Origin: Alteromonas halophila
GTDB taxonomy: Bacteria > Pseudomonadota > Gammaproteobacteria > Enterobacterales > Alteromonadaceae
NCBI RefSeq assembly: GCF_014651815.1
Contig: NZ_BMXP01000002.1
Location: 186,001-250,000 of the forward strand
Length of the DNA: 64,000 nt
Direction: 5' to 3'
Shown here in pieces: positions 17,747-26,840 of this stretch (position 1 is its first letter; every line of letters starts with the position of its first letter). The position numbers were made by a program, and so were the translations under genes. The notes beneath the pieces were generated by a model. It saw only the letters and a list, made by a program, of their open reading frames with translations, made no database searches and was not told the origin of the DNA.

Positions 17747-19231
17747 CTAAATGACCAGCATGTCCATAAAGCGGTTAACCGGCGTTGCCTGAAGCGCTGA
17801 CGGATCTTTACACAGAGAATATATGGCGCTGGCTTGCTGCGCCGGGAAGCGTGTCGCCAGGTTGCGTTTAAATTTCTCCTCAAGCACGGGTATGCCTTCT
17901 TCACGACGACGGCGGTGTCCGATCGGGTATTCGACAGCGACCTGATCGGTGGCGGTCCCATCAGAGAAAAAGACCTGCACGGCATTGGCAATGGAACGTT
18001 TGTCCGGGGCGTGATAGTCCTCGCTGTACTGTTTATCTTCCACGACTTCCATTTTCTCGCGCAGGGTATCAATGTCGGGATGCGATGTATGGAAGTCATC
18101 TTCATAATGGTCCGCATTCAGCTCGCCCAGTAGTAATGGAACGGCCGTCATGTACTGCAGACAGTGGTCGCGATCGGCTGGGTTGGCCAGTTTGCCCTGT
18201 TTAGAAATGATGCGTATTGCCGATTCATGGGTGGTGATCACAATGCGCTCAATGTCATCAATGCGGTCTTTGACCTGTGGGTGTAGCGCCACGGCGGCTT
18301 CACAGGCAGTCTGAGCATGAAACTCGGCGGGAAAGCTGAGCTTAAACAGAATGTGCTCCATGACGTAACTGCCATACTCGCGCTGAAACGTGAATGTGCG
18401 CTGGGTCTCAGGCTTCACCTGTAAGTCTTTATTGGTGTGACTGAAAGACACATCGTAAAAGCCCCATTGTGGTGCGGTGAGTGCGCTGGGAATACCCATT
18501 TCGCCGCGCATTGACATGTCGGCCAGACGCACCGCGCGTGAGGTGGCATCCCCTGCCGCCCATGATTTGCGTGAGCCGGCATTAGGCGCATGACGATAGG
18601 TGCGCAGTGCCGAGCCATCTACCCATGCCTGCGAAAGCGCGGCCATTATTTGCTCGCGGTTGCCGCCCATCATGTGCGTTACCACGGCCACACTGGCCAC
18701 CCGGACCAGCAGTACATGACACAAACCAACCCGGTTAAAGCTGTTATCCAGCGCAATGACGCCCTGAATCTCATGGGCCTTAATCATGGCCAGCAATACA
18801 TCACGCATAGTAAGCGGGGACTCGCCACGCGCAATACGCTGCTGCGAGAGATAATCGGCCATGGCAAGAATGCCGCCCAGGTTATCTGACGGGTGGCCCC
18901 ATTCGGCAGCCAGCCAGGTGTCGTTAAAGTCCAGCCAGCGAATAATACAGCCAATGTCCCAGGCCGCTTTTACCGGGTCCAGTGTGTATTGCGTACCGGG
19001 AACACGGGCACCATTGGGAACAACCGTACCCGGTACCAGCGGGCCAAGGTGCTTGGTGCATTCCGGGTAGCGCAGTGCCAGCAGGCCGCAGCCCAGCGTA
19101 TCCATTAAACAGTTTCGGGCAGTATCCAGTGCTTCCTCTGACTGCACTTCATAGTTAATCACATAATCCGCGATATCCTGGATCACAGCATCGTAATCGG
19201 GGCGGTTACTCGACTCGGCCTGATGACTCAT
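17747..19231 (-). CDS. prpD: MmgE/PrpD-family protein (2-methylcitrate dehydratase-like)
   Basis: This 494-residue protein belongs to the MmgE/PrpD family and is close in length and sequence to PrpD, which dehydrates 2-methylcitrate in propionate breakdown. Typical elements are [31 protein letters not shown] and [12 protein letters not shown]. The ATG at 19231 is used because CAGGAG precedes it; a TTG five codons upstream has no such site. None of the other methylcitrate-cycle genes (prpB, prpC, acnD, prpF) is in the window. It therefore stands apart from its pathway here, and another PrpD-family substrate is possible. A LysR gene is convergent with it. Confidence 0.82.
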   Translation of the reverse strand: MSHQAESSNRPDYDAVIQDIADYVINYEVQSEEALDTARNCLMDTLGCGLLALRYPECTKHLGPLVPGTVVPNGARVPGTQYTLDPVKAAWDIGCIIRWLDFNDTWLAAEWGHPSDNLGGILAMADYLSQQRIARGESPLTMRDVLLAMIKAHEIQGVIALDNSFNRVGLCHVLLVRVASVAVVTHMMGGNREQIMAALSQAWVDGSALRTYRHAPNAGSRKSWAAGDATSRAVRLADMSMRGEMGIPSALTAPQWGFYDVSFSHTNKDLQVKPETQRTFTFQREYGSYVMEHILFKLSFPAEFHAQTACEAAVALHPQVKDRIDDIERIVITTHESAIRIISKQGKLANPADRDHCLQYMTAVPLLLGELNADHYEDDFHTSHPDIDTLREKMEVVEDKQYSEDYHAPDKRSIANAVQVFFSDGTATDQVAVEYPIGHRRRREEGIPVLEEKFKRNLATRFPAQQASAIYSLCKDPSALQATPVNRFMDMLVI

Positions 19232-19437
19232 GGCGTACTCCTGCAAATAATGAATGCGTACTTAACGTTTCACGCTGTTTTCTATGTTGTGTAATACGCA
19301 GTCACCAGGATACGGATTATTGTTGCCAGACGATGAGTTAACGAGTGCGTCACAATGAGTGTCCGCCAGGGGCGGTAAATATTGTGTGTGTTGACAAGTA
19401 GCGGTAGGCTGACGCTTTTGTTACAGAGTGCTGTGTT

Positions 19438-19902
19438 ATGTTAGATATCGTGCTTTACCAGCCTGAGATCCCGCCGAATACCGGTAATATTATCCGGTTG
19501 TGCGCCAATTCCGGCTTTTCATTGCATTTAATTGAGCCACTGGGCTTTGCCTGGGACGACAAGCGTATTCGCCGGGCAGGTCTGGACTACCACGAATTTG
19601 CCAGCGTACAGCGTCACAGTTCGATGGATGCTTATCTGGCGGCCTGTAACCCCAGCCGGGTGTTTGCCTGTACAACGAAAGGCAGCGCGTTTTACACCGA
19701 TGTGCACTATCAAAAAGGCGACGCTCTGTTGTTCGGACCGGAAACCCGCGGCTTGCCCGATAGCATCATCAATGCGCTACCACCGGCGCAGCGTTTGCGT
19801 ATCCCTATGCTGCCAGACAGCAGAAGCATGAACCTGTCCAATGCGGTGTCGGTGTTTGTGTATGAAAGCTGGCGTCAGATGGGGTTTGACGGGGCCAGAT
19901 AA
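19438..19902 (+). CDS. trmL: tRNA (cytidine/uridine-2'-O-)-methyltransferase TrmL
   Basis: This 154-residue SPOUT-class enzyme methylates the ribose of the wobble base 34 in tRNA-Leu isoacceptors. The start [21 protein letters not shown] and the knot segments [10 protein letters not shown] and [22 protein letters not shown] are the classic TrmL/YibK motifs, given here as separate short pieces. The length matches the family. It is convergent with gpsA; a bidirectional terminator lies between. The link to the gpsA-secB-grxC block is also seen in enterics, where yibK lies nearby. Confidence 0.95.
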   Translation: MLDIVLYQPEIPPNTGNIIRLCANSGFSLHLIEPLGFAWDDKRIRRAGLDYHEFASVQRHSSMDAYLAACNPSRVFACTTKGSAFYTDVHYQKGDALLFGPETRGLPDSIINALPPAQRLRIPMLPDSRSMNLSNAVSVFVYESWRQMGFDGAR

Positions 19903-19904
19903 AA

Positions 19905-19927
19905 AAACCGCGTGAGTTACGCGGTTT
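19905..19927. terminator. Bidirectional terminator between trmL and gpsA
   Basis: An eight-base-pair stem (AAACCGCG pairing with CGCGGTTT) with a seven-base loop follows trmL; its right arm reaches into the last codons of gpsA on the other strand. It is preceded by an A-run, which serves as the T-run for gpsA. Confidence 0.8.
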
Positions 19928-20930
19928 CGTCTTTAAGCTCACGACCCAGCAGAGTCAGCGCGGCCTCTTTAGGGGGCTTGCCCTGATACAGCACCGCGTA
20001 TATCTGTTCACAAATGGGCATTTCCACGCCGAGGCGTTTCGACAGAATGTGCACTTCTTCTGTGTTTCGGTAGCCTTCTACAACCTGTCCAATCTCCTGC
20101 ATGGCAGTATCGACAGACTTGCCCTGGCCGAGGGCCAGACCAAAGCGCCGGTTACGTGACTGGTTGTCAGTACAGGTGAGTACCAGATCGCCCAGGCCTG
20201 CCATGCCCATAAAGGTCTCAGGCTGTGCGCCCAAATTCACGCCTAAACGGGTCAGTTCGGCCAGCCCCCGTGTGATCAGTGCCGTCCGGGCATTGGCGCC
20301 AAAGCCAAGGCCGTCGGCTAACCCGGCACCAATGGCAATCACATTTTTAACAGCTCCGCCTAACTGCACCCCAATAAAATCAGGATTTTTGTAGACCCTG
20401 AATGATTTGGCGCAATGCAGTTTTGCGGCAAAGTCGTCAATGAGCTGCTGGTCGGTAGAAGACAGCGAAATCGCAGTCGGCAGGCCGGCTACCATCTCTT
20501 TGGCAAAGGTTGGGCCTGACAGTACCGCCAGCGGGTAGGTATCGCCCAGCACATCCAGTGCCACTTCCCGCAACAGTCGTCCGCTACCTGGCTCCAGTCC
20601 CTTGGTCGCCCAGATTACGCGATGCGCATCGGACAACATGGGCTGAATGGTTTCCAGCATGGCTTTAAACGCATGGCTGGGTACCACCACCAGAATATCG
20701 CGGCTGGCACTGACAGCAGCGGCCAGATCAGTCTCTATTGACAACTGTTCGGGAAAGGTGGCGCCAGGCAGGTACCGCGCATTTTCGCGGCTGTCGCTAA
20801 GCGCGCGCATATGTTCCGTGTCGCGGCCCCACAAATACGTTGGAACCCCGTTTCGGGCCAGACAAAAGGCAAGGGCGGTGCCGTATGACCCCGCCCCTAA
20901 TACCGATACCGCGTTTGCGTTCGGATTCAC
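19917..20930 (-). CDS. gpsA: Glycerol-3-phosphate dehydrogenase [NAD(P)+]
   Basis: This 337-residue cytosolic enzyme reduces dihydroxyacetone phosphate to sn-glycerol 3-phosphate for phospholipid synthesis. It has the N-terminal Rossmann motif [10 protein letters not shown], the LSGPTFAKE and [17 protein letters not shown] segments that hold the catalytic lysines, and [13 protein letters not shown] with RNRRFG further on. The length is normal. It lies five bases downstream of secB, in the conserved order yibN-grxC-secB-gpsA, and should be part of that operon. Confidence 0.97.
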   Translation of the reverse strand: MNPNANAVSVLGAGSYGTALAFCLARNGVPTYLWGRDTEHMRALSDSRENARYLPGATFPEQLSIETDLAAAVSASRDILVVVPSHAFKAMLETIQPMLSDAHRVIWATKGLEPGSGRLLREVALDVLGDTYPLAVLSGPTFAKEMVAGLPTAISLSSTDQQLIDDFAAKLHCAKSFRVYKNPDFIGVQLGGAVKNVIAIGAGLADGLGFGANARTALITRGLAELTRLGVNLGAQPETFMGMAGLGDLVLTCTDNQSRNRRFGLALGQGKSVDTAMQEIGQVVEGYRNTEEVHILSKRLGVEMPICEQIYAVLYQGKPPKEAALTLLGRELKDETA

Positions 20931-20935
20931 CTTGA

Positions 20936-21445
20936 TTATGCGTCCAGTTGCTGCGCGTTATCGCCTTCTTGCGCCTGCTGTGCACGTTTTTGCATATAAG
21001 CGGCAAAAATAGCGTCAAAGTTAACCGGCGCCAGGTTCAGTGGTGGGAAGGTACCGCGGTTCACCAGGCTGGCGATAGCTTCACGGGCATAAGGGAACAG
21101 CACGTTCGGGCAGTAAGCACCAACCATGTGCGCTTTATTTTGTTCTGGTATCTCACCAATGGCGAAAATCCCTGCTTGCTGAACTTCGCACAAGAAGGCG
21201 GTTTCTTCGTTCATGGTCGCCGTGACTGTTACCGACAGCACAACTTCATACACGTTTTCTTCAAGGGTATTGGTGCTGGTATCGATATCCAGTTTAATCT
21301 CGGGCTTCCACTCTTTGGTGAAAATAGCCGGTGAGTTTGGTGCCTCATACGAGATATCTTTGGTATAGATGCGTTGGATATTAAATTGCTGCTGCGCTTG
21401 TTTTGCTGCAGCTTCGCCGTTATTGCTTTGATTTTCTTCAGCCAT
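20936..21445 (-). CDS. secB: Protein-export chaperone SecB
   Basis: This 169-residue protein is the tetrameric cytosolic chaperone that keeps precursors unfolded and passes them to SecA. The core [17 protein letters not shown] and the later [33 protein letters not shown] are highly conserved and are the basis of the call. The N-terminal 20 residues are a variable Gln/Ala-rich extension. It lies in the operon grxC-secB-gpsA, with about 50 bases to grxC. Confidence 0.97.
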   Translation of the reverse strand: MAEENQSNNGEAAAKQAQQQFNIQRIYTKDISYEAPNSPAIFTKEWKPEIKLDIDTSTNTLEENVYEVVLSVTVTATMNEETAFLCEVQQAGIFAIGEIPEQNKAHMVGAYCPNVLFPYAREAIASLVNRGTFPPLNLAPVNFDAIFAAYMQKRAQQAQEGDNAQQLDA

Positions 21446-21494
21446 GTTACTTCCTAATCGTTATAATAGTGATATTCAATGTAAAGCCATATGG

Positions 21495-21755
21495 TTACTG
21501 GCTTTGTAGTAAAGCATCCAGTTTTTGCTGACGCTCCAGCGCCATCAGCTCATCGCAGCCACCAATATGCAGGTCGCCGATGAATATCTGAGGCACGGTC
21601 CAGCCCCCGTTGGCGCGTTCAATCATTTCTTCGCGTAACTGGGGTTTTGCATCAATAGCCACTTCATGAAACGCAACACCTTTCTCCTCAAGCAAGGCTT
21701 TGGCGCGCGTACAGAAAGGACAAAACGCTTTGGTGTAAATGTCGACCTGTTGCAT
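21495..21755 (-). CDS. grxC: Glutaredoxin 3
   Basis: This 86-residue glutaredoxin has the dithiol active site C12-P-F-C15 and the GSH-binding segments WTVPQIFIGDLHIGG and CDELMALE. It reduces disulfides and glutathione mixed disulfides in the cytosol. It lies between the rhodanese gene (nine bases upstream) and secB, in the enteric order. Since the window's trxA is damaged, this protein may carry more of the cell's thiol-reduction load, which is only an inference. Confidence 0.96.
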   Translation of the reverse strand: MQQVDIYTKAFCPFCTRAKALLEEKGVAFHEVAIDAKPQLREEMIERANGGWTVPQIFIGDLHIGGCDELMALERQQKLDALLQSQ

Positions 21756-21764
21756 GGTAAGCCT

Positions 21765-22190
21765 CTATCTGGAGATGGGAAGGCTGGCACTTTGCCAGGC
21801 ATTCATTCCGCCTTTCAAAATCCGAACGTCTGAGAATCCATCCTTAGCCATAGCTGTTGCCGTGGCGCGGGCAGAATTACCCATTGCGCAAATTACAATA
21901 ATGGGCTTGTCTTTAAGGTTTTCAAGTTTCTTAAAATTTTTCTCCCTGATCTCTTCGGGCTTGATCTGACGAGCGTTAATAATGTGACCAGCGCGAAAGT
22001 CTTTCACCGGACGGATATCCAGAACCGTGGCATCCTGCTTGTTGATAAGCAATGTGGCTTCGTGGGTGTTCACTTCCTTCACCGACGATGTCCAGGTGCT
22101 GATATAGCTGTAGATCAGCATGGCGACCAATGCCAGCCAGATGCCTGCCAGGATCATATTATTACTGGCGAACTCGATAAGTTGCTCCAT
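21765..22190 (-). CDS. yibN: Membrane-anchored rhodanese-like protein YibN
   Basis: This 141-residue protein has one N-terminal membrane segment (about 11-30) and a rhodanese domain with the catalytic loop CAMGNSA and the closing GGMNAWQSASLPI. The start at 22190 is chosen because AGAGGTA lies just upstream; the longer frame to 22262 reads through non-coding sequence. It is the first gene of the yibN-grxC-secB-gpsA block. It probably handles sulfane sulfur or acts near the membrane; the physiological substrate is unknown. Confidence 0.92.
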   Translation of the reverse strand: MEQLIEFASNNMILAGIWLALVAMLIYSYISTWTSSVKEVNTHEATLLINKQDATVLDIRPVKDFRAGHIINARQIKPEEIREKNFKKLENLKDKPIIVICAMGNSARATATAMAKDGFSDVRILKGGMNAWQSASLPISR

Positions 22191-22374
22191 TACCTCTAAC
22201 CTTCGACCTTTGCGACCATAAAAAAGAGTGCAAAGTATACGGAAAATTGGCGCAGAAACCACCCTGAGTAACTACTGACTTACAGGCATAACCATAATGC
22301 ACTGGTGCTACTGAGAAATTGGGCTGGGCATCAGCATAAGGCTCGGATAAACTGGCCCTACTTTTTGCTCAAAA

Positions 22375-22728
22375 ATGGTAGCGGATGACATGGAACCTAC
22401 TCTAAGCCAGGAAGATCAGGAAGCCCGGCAACACGCGTTGATTGCCTACATATTAATGCTGCTTGGCCTGTTTACCGGGCTGCTATGGCTGGCAGGAGGT
22501 ATCTGGGCCATTATTAAACAGCCCGCCGCCTCACAAACGCAGTTTGCCGACCACTATCAGAATTTGGTGCGGACGTTCGTTATTGCGATCGTCCTGTCTA
22601 TTCTTGGCGGCATTCTCACGGTGGTCCTGATTGGCTGGCCAATCCTTTTCGGCGTATTTATCTGGGCGGCGTTTAAACTGGTTAAAGGGCTGGTGCGGCT
22701 CTCCTCCAACCAGGCCTATTACGCCTGA
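22375..22728 (+). CDS. Small membrane protein, DUF4870/Tic20-like
   Basis: This 117-residue protein has three hydrophobic segments (about 24-46, 66-88 and 92-106) and the ADHYQNLVRTF element between them, which recalls the DUF4870 and Tic20-like family. It should sit in the inner membrane. The gene abuts envC with no gap (stop and next start touch), so the two are co-transcribed. The pairing with an envelope gene suggests an envelope role, but no function is known. An internal ATG five codons in is an alternative start. Confidence 0.75.
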   Translation: MVADDMEPTLSQEDQEARQHALIAYILMLLGLFTGLLWLAGGIWAIIKQPAASQTQFADHYQNLVRTFVIAIVLSILGGILTVVLIGWPILFGVFIWAAFKLVKGLVRLSSNQAYYA

Positions 22729-23859
22729 ATGATGTGCTTGCTGATGCGCGTTTGTTTATTGCTGTTGTTGGGGATCGTACTGGGTAATCCTGCTTTTGCT
22801 CAGCAGGATGAACAGCGACTGCAGGCATTGCAGGCTGAACTCAAAGAGCGTCAGCAGGCGCTGGCGGACAGCCAGGCAACCGCAGAAGAATTGCAGGAAG
22901 TACTGAAAGAGTCTGAGCTTGAAATAGGCCGCGTGGCCCGGGCGCTTGAAGAGACCCGCACGGCGCTCGCCAACAACCAGGCAGAACAGGAAACGCTTAA
23001 AACCCAGCAGTCCTCACTTAAAAAAGCCATTCTCAACCAACAGGATATGTTAGCCAGTCAGCTGCGCAGTGCATTTATGGCGGGCCATTATGACTACGCT
23101 AAAATGCTCTTTTACCAGGAAGATGCGCGCAAATTTGAGCGGGTAGTGACCTATTATCAGTATTTGTCTAAGGCGCGTCAGGAAGCGATTAGCGAGTTTC
23201 GCGCCAATGTCGACAAGCTCAAAGAGGTGAATGCCCGGCTCAGCGACAAAGCCGATGAGCTGAAAGCACTGCTAGCCAGACAACAATCACAACGTGCATC
23301 GCTGGTGGCCCGACAGGACGACCGCAAAGCCACGCTAAATAAACTTAATAAAAAAATTGCCTCTGAAAGTGAGCGAATCGCGCAGCTGCAGGAAAACGAA
23401 CAGGCGCTGGTACGCGCTATTGAAGAAGCGCAGCGTCGCGCTGAGCAGGAAACGCAAATGATGGCGGGACTGGCGGGCAGCAAGGGGCAACTGGCAGCAC
23501 CGGCAGACGGACGTGTGCGCAGGCTGTTCGGGCTGCGTCGACAGGGGCAGTTACGCTGGAAAGGCATTGTCATAGAAAGTAATGAAGGCAACGCGGTTAA
23601 AGCGGTGTCAGGCGGCCGGGTCTTATACGCTGACTGGCTGAAAGGCTTTGGCCTGGTCACCATTATCGATCATGGCAAAGGGTATATGAGTGTGTACGGG
23701 CATAATCAGGCGCTGCTTAAACAATCCGGTGATTCGGTGCGTCCCGGCGATACCATTGCCCTGGTGGGTCAAAGTGGTGGTCAAACCTATCCGAATCTTT
23801 ATTTTGAAATTCGCCACAAGGGCAAGGCACTGAATCCCAGTAAATGGCTGGCACGGTAG
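22729..23859 (+). CDS. envC: Murein hydrolase activator EnvC
   Basis: This 376-residue periplasmic protein activates the amidases AmiA and AmiB at the septum. It has a signal peptide (cleavage near NPAFA, about residue 25), a long coiled coil (about 25-245), and a C-terminal LytM/M23 domain (about 255-376) with DHGKGYMSVYGHNQALL and YFEIRHKGKALNPSKWL. The M23 metal site is incomplete, as in known EnvC proteins, which do not cut peptidoglycan themselves. It directly follows the small DUF4870-like gene. In enterics envC is followed by yibQ; here two minus-strand genes lie between them. Confidence 0.93.
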   Translation: MMCLLMRVCLLLLLGIVLGNPAFAQQDEQRLQALQAELKERQQALADSQATAEELQEVLKESELEIGRVARALEETRTALANNQAEQETLKTQQSSLKKAILNQQDMLASQLRSAFMAGHYDYAKMLFYQEDARKFERVVTYYQYLSKARQEAISEFRANVDKLKEVNARLSDKADELKALLARQQSQRASLVARQDDRKATLNKLNKKIASESERIAQLQENEQALVRAIEEAQRRAEQETQMMAGLAGSKGQLAAPADGRVRRLFGLRRQGQLRWKGIVIESNEGNAVKAVSGGRVLYADWLKGFGLVTIIDHGKGYMSVYGHNQALLKQSGDSVRPGDTIALVGQSGGQTYPNLYFEIRHKGKALNPSKWLAR

Positions 23860-23873
23860 GTGCGGTGGCAGGC

Positions 23874-23894
23874 GGGCGTTGGTGGTGAACGCCC
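23874..23894 (+). terminator. Hairpin after envC
   Basis: A seven-base-pair stem (GGGCGTT pairing with AACGCCC) with a seven-base loop lies just after the envC stop. There is no T-run, so it is a weak candidate. Confidence 0.35.
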
Positions 23895-23957
23895 CCGGGA
23901 ACTACTCAGTGCAGACAGACACTGACCGTGAATACCCGCGACGGGTAGGGGACAGGC

Positions 23958-24059
23958 CTAAAGGACGCCGGCCATGGTCAGAACATTAAAGCACCATACG
24001 CCTGCCATTACCGCGGCAGAGATGGTAATCGCTTTCTTTTCAATAGCTGAATAATGCAT
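23958..24059 (-). CDS. 33-residue small membrane protein
   Basis: A short frame opens with ATG at 24059, with AAGGAG about nine bases upstream. It encodes 33 residues: a short charged start with KK at residues 8-9, then a continuous hydrophobic helix to the end (single Trp and Cys in the middle). It should be a small inner-membrane protein. It lies 80 bases downstream of the threonine dehydratase gene on the same strand and may share its transcript. The strong ribosome-binding site and the clean hydrophobic profile support it, but no relative is known to me. Confidence 0.55.
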   Translation of the reverse strand: MHYSAIEKKAITISAAVMAGVWCFNVLTMAGVL

Positions 24060-24139
24060 AACGCTCTCCTTGTTTCGGATTCATAGAGCGTATCGGCAAA
24101 AAGAAAATTTGCTTTAATGGTTGTGGTAATGGCTTAAAG

Positions 24140-25123
24140 CTACGTGGTGCATAACACCGTTTTTAGCTTATCAAAGGCAATATTTTTACCGCACAGGATC
24201 ACTGCTGCACGTTGTCCCTGAAGTTGCGGCGCATACTTAAGGGCGCCTGCAATAGCTACGGCAGCTGCGCCTTCCACAATCGTATTGTCAAAGGCCACCA
24301 TGTCCTTCAGGGCACGGGCGATTTCTTCTTCACTGACCAGCACGGTGTCGTCGATGACCTGCTGACAGACATCAAATGTGATTGCTCCTTCATCTACACC
24401 GCCAGCCGTACCGTCAGATAATGTCGGCTTTTCATCCACTTCACAGATTTTGCCAGCCTTCAGGCATTCTGCCATGGCCGGAGCATGCTGTGGCCAGCAG
24501 CCAATGACGCGAGTGGCAGGGCTGTGTGCTTTCAGCCACGCCCCAATGCCGCTAATCAGGCCGCCGCCCCCCACCGCGATGAAGACTGCGTCAAGGTGTG
24601 GCTGTTGGTGAAGCAGCTCTTTGCCTATGGTTCCCTGGCCCGCCATCACCAGTTCATCGTTATACGGCGATATGTAGGCCTTACCTTCACGTTCTGCTTC
24701 CTGGGCTGCGGTTTTTTCTGCAACCAGGCAATCGCCGTCGGCATGGATAACCTGGGCGCCTAACGCCTCGATTTTTTGAACTTTGAGCGGCGAAGCGTCC
24801 TGCGGCACAAAGACGCGCACCGCCACACCTGCCTCTCTGGCCGCCATGGCACACGCCATACCATGATTGCCAGAGCTGGCGGTGATCACCCCTTTTTTGC
24901 GACCTGCATCATCTAACGCCAGGATCCGCGATAAAGCACCGCGGTATTTAAACGACCCCGTGTGCTGCAGGTGTTCACCTTTAAGGTAAACCTGCATGCC
25001 GGCCAAGTCAGACAGCCGTGTGCTGATGTCCAGTGGGGTATGCACAGGTGGCGTGCTACTGCTTTGCATACGCTGCCAGGTAGTATTAATACGTTCAACG
25101 ATGTGCGTGATAGCGTGGGACAT
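24140..25123 (-). CDS. Threonine/serine dehydratase, PLP-dependent
   Basis: This 327-residue enzyme is a fold-type II PLP protein of the threonine/serine ammonia-lyase group. The PLP lysine is Lys59 in HTGSFKYRGA; SSGNHG (about 84-89) and the glycine loop AVGGGGLISG (about 177-186) bind substrate and phosphate. It lacks the C-terminal ACT-like regulatory domain of biosynthetic IlvA, so it is a short catabolic-type form. It probably deaminates threonine or serine to a 2-keto acid; close relatives act in hydroxyectoine breakdown, but no ectoine gene is nearby. It lies between envC and yibQ, which are usually neighbours. Confidence 0.85.
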   Translation of the reverse strand: MSHAITHIVERINTTWQRMQSSSTPPVHTPLDISTRLSDLAGMQVYLKGEHLQHTGSFKYRGALSRILALDDAGRKKGVITASSGNHGMACAMAAREAGVAVRVFVPQDASPLKVQKIEALGAQVIHADGDCLVAEKTAAQEAEREGKAYISPYNDELVMAGQGTIGKELLHQQPHLDAVFIAVGGGGLISGIGAWLKAHSPATRVIGCWPQHAPAMAECLKAGKICEVDEKPTLSDGTAGGVDEGAITFDVCQQVIDDTVLVSEEEIARALKDMVAFDNTIVEGAAAVAIAGALKYAPQLQGQRAAVILCGKNIAFDKLKTVLCTT

Positions 25124-25461
25124 GCGGGCTTCCTGATAGTGTGTTGGCTACGATCGAGTCGGGCAATGAGAACATCATGCGCCAGGTAAGCGCAAACTTC
25201 ATTTCCCCTGAAGACTTACACAGTGTGCTGCTTGCTGGCACCAGATACTGGCTATCCTAATCAAAATTCCCGCTGCGCTAAAGCTTTCTTCCGCAATCTG
25301 ACACAGGTATGCTTAGGCAGGGAAAGAGGCAAAGCAGTCTGTCAGCACTCAGCGAACCCAGAAGGGCGCAGTCGCAAGGCTGGCTTCGCGGGCAATAGCC
25401 GTGGCCTTTAGTGAGCACTTTCCTAACTGGCAAAGAACAACTAAAGCAAACTCGGGTTATC
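25124..25461. other. Intergenic stretch before yibQ
   Basis: No gene is supported in about 340 bases. Short frames here have no ribosome-binding site or protein-like composition. The region should hold the divergent promoters of the dehydratase gene and yibQ. Confidence 0.4.
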
Positions 25462-26265
25462 ATGCGCAAACACGTTTTCAGACATTTTGGCTTTACGGTG
25501 CTTGCCGTCCTTGCCTGTATGCTGATGCACAGCGCCCATGCCAGCGAGAAGCCAGGTATTGTGATTATTATTGATGACCTGGGCTACCGTCAGTCTGATA
25601 AACAGGCCCTGTTGCTGCCAAAAGCCGTTGTGTTTTCTATTTTGCCGGACACGCCGCTGGCTACGCAGTTATCGCGTCGGGCCGATGATCAGGGCCGTGA
25701 TGTGATGCTGCATCTGCCTATGCAGGCATTGTCCAATAACCGATTACTTGGTCCCCGGGCGCTCACAGCAGATATGTACCCCTCCGGTATTGCCAGTACC
25801 CTTGAGGCGGCGCTTAAGAGTGTGCCGAATGCGCGTGGGCTGAATAACCATATGGGCAGTTTGCTGACCGGCAGGCGTCGGCCAATGCAGGCACTGATGT
25901 ACGAAATACACCAGCGTGGTTTGTTTTTCGTTGACAGCCGTACTACGTCTGAGTCGCTGGCGCAGCGCGTTGCACAGGAGCACGGCGTACCCAGTGCCCA
26001 TCGCCATGTGTTTATTGATCATCAGCAGTCAGAGACGTTTATGAACCAGCAGTTGCGCCAGCTTGAAACAATAGCCCAGCAACATGGTGTGGCGATCGGC
26101 ATTGCTCACCCTCATCCCAGCACGCTGGCCTTTCTGAGCGAGCAACTTCCTGAGCTGAATGCCCGTGGTATTGAACTGATCTCCATGTCGACGTATTTCG
26201 CACGCCAGCAGCCGGCACGTTTGGGGAATTCAGTGTCAGGTGCACGTGTTGCCGCGCCCCGCTAA
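25462..26265 (+). CDS. yibQ: Divergent polysaccharide deacetylase YibQ
   Basis: This 267-residue protein has a signal peptide (cleavage near HSAHA, about residue 27) and a divergent polysaccharide-deacetylase domain: IVIIIDDLGYR, FSILPDTPLA, VMLHLPMQAL, NNHMGSLLTG and FVDSRTT. It should be periplasmic. The ATG at 25462 is used because it gives a normal signal peptide; a GTG 17 codons upstream would bury it. In enterics yibQ follows envC, and the pair is linked to cell-wall work. The exact substrate is unknown. Confidence 0.85.
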   Translation: MRKHVFRHFGFTVLAVLACMLMHSAHASEKPGIVIIIDDLGYRQSDKQALLLPKAVVFSILPDTPLATQLSRRADDQGRDVMLHLPMQALSNNRLLGPRALTADMYPSGIASTLEAALKSVPNARGLNNHMGSLLTGRRRPMQALMYEIHQRGLFFVDSRTTSESLAQRVAQEHGVPSAHRHVFIDHQQSETFMNQQLRQLETIAQQHGVAIGIAHPHPSTLAFLSEQLPELNARGIELISMSTYFARQQPARLGNSVSGARVAAPR

Positions 26266-26360
26266 GGCGTCTTCTTAGTGCAACGTGCGCAATTTAAGAT
26301 CGTCAGTTGCTCACTGCCATGGTTAAATTTTATAAAAGCGATTTAACTCTGTCACGTTTT

Positions 26361-26373
26361 GTTATAATATAAC
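26361..26373. promoter_or_regulatory. Zur-box-like palindrome
   Basis: GTTATAATATAAC is a perfect six-plus-one-plus-six palindrome about 30 bases upstream of the MerC-family start. It matches the core of the gammaproteobacterial Zur operator (GTTATANTATAAC). It also contains a TATAAT-like -10 element, so bound Zur would block transcription. Confidence 0.65.
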
Positions 26374-26404
26374 GTTCTTCGAAAGCAACCTGTGTGGAAT
26401 CATC

Positions 26405-26833
26405 ATGACCCCTGTGGAGAATCCGACAAAACTGGACACGTTAGGCATCTGGATTTCCAGCCTGTGTGCGCTGCATTGTCTGGCGTTGCCGGTGGTTGTT
26501 CCCTTGTTGCCACTGATCGGGTCGACGTTTTTTGCACAGTTGTGGTTTGAAAGAACAATTCTGAGTATTTCGCTGGTTATTGGAGCGGTTGCGCTTATTT
26601 CCGGGGCACTGAAATACCACTCCCGCTACTATCCTCTGGCATTACTTGCCGTTGGCGGTCTTATTTACTGGTTTAAAGATATTTTTGGTGAAAGTGGCGA
26701 ACCATTCACGATTGCCACAGGTGCCATGCTGATTGTCGCCGGTCACTGGGTAAATATGCGGCTATGCCGGCAGTATCGCAATGACCGCCGGATGATGTTT
26801 ACTGCTCAGCAGGTAAGTACTCAGGCAAAATAA
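26405..26833 (+). CDS. MerC-family membrane protein, probably Zur-regulated
   Basis: This 142-residue inner-membrane protein belongs to the MerC family. It has about four hydrophobic segments and the metal-binding CALHC motif (about residues 21-25) in the first one. MerC was named for mercury uptake, but no mer gene is nearby. The Zur-like palindrome just upstream suggests that it is made when zinc is scarce and handles zinc instead; this is an inference. The gene stands alone, eight bases from the end of the convergent GDPD gene. Confidence 0.85.
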   Translation: MTPVENPTKLDTLGIWISSLCALHCLALPVVVPLLPLIGSTFFAQLWFERTILSISLVIGAVALISGALKYHSRYYPLALLAVGGLIYWFKDIFGESGEPFTIATGAMLIVAGHWVNMRLCRQYRNDRRMMFTAQQVSTQAK

Positions 26834-26840
26834 CCGGTTG

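Noticed and set aside
23933..23947. Perfect hairpin TACCCG-CGA-CGGGTA after envC
   Set aside because: It has no T-run on either strand, and its place fits no clear transcript end; it may be chance.
26405..26833. Mercury-resistance locus
   Set aside because: Only a MerC-family protein is present; merR, merT, merP and merA are absent, and the promoter carries a Zur-like box.
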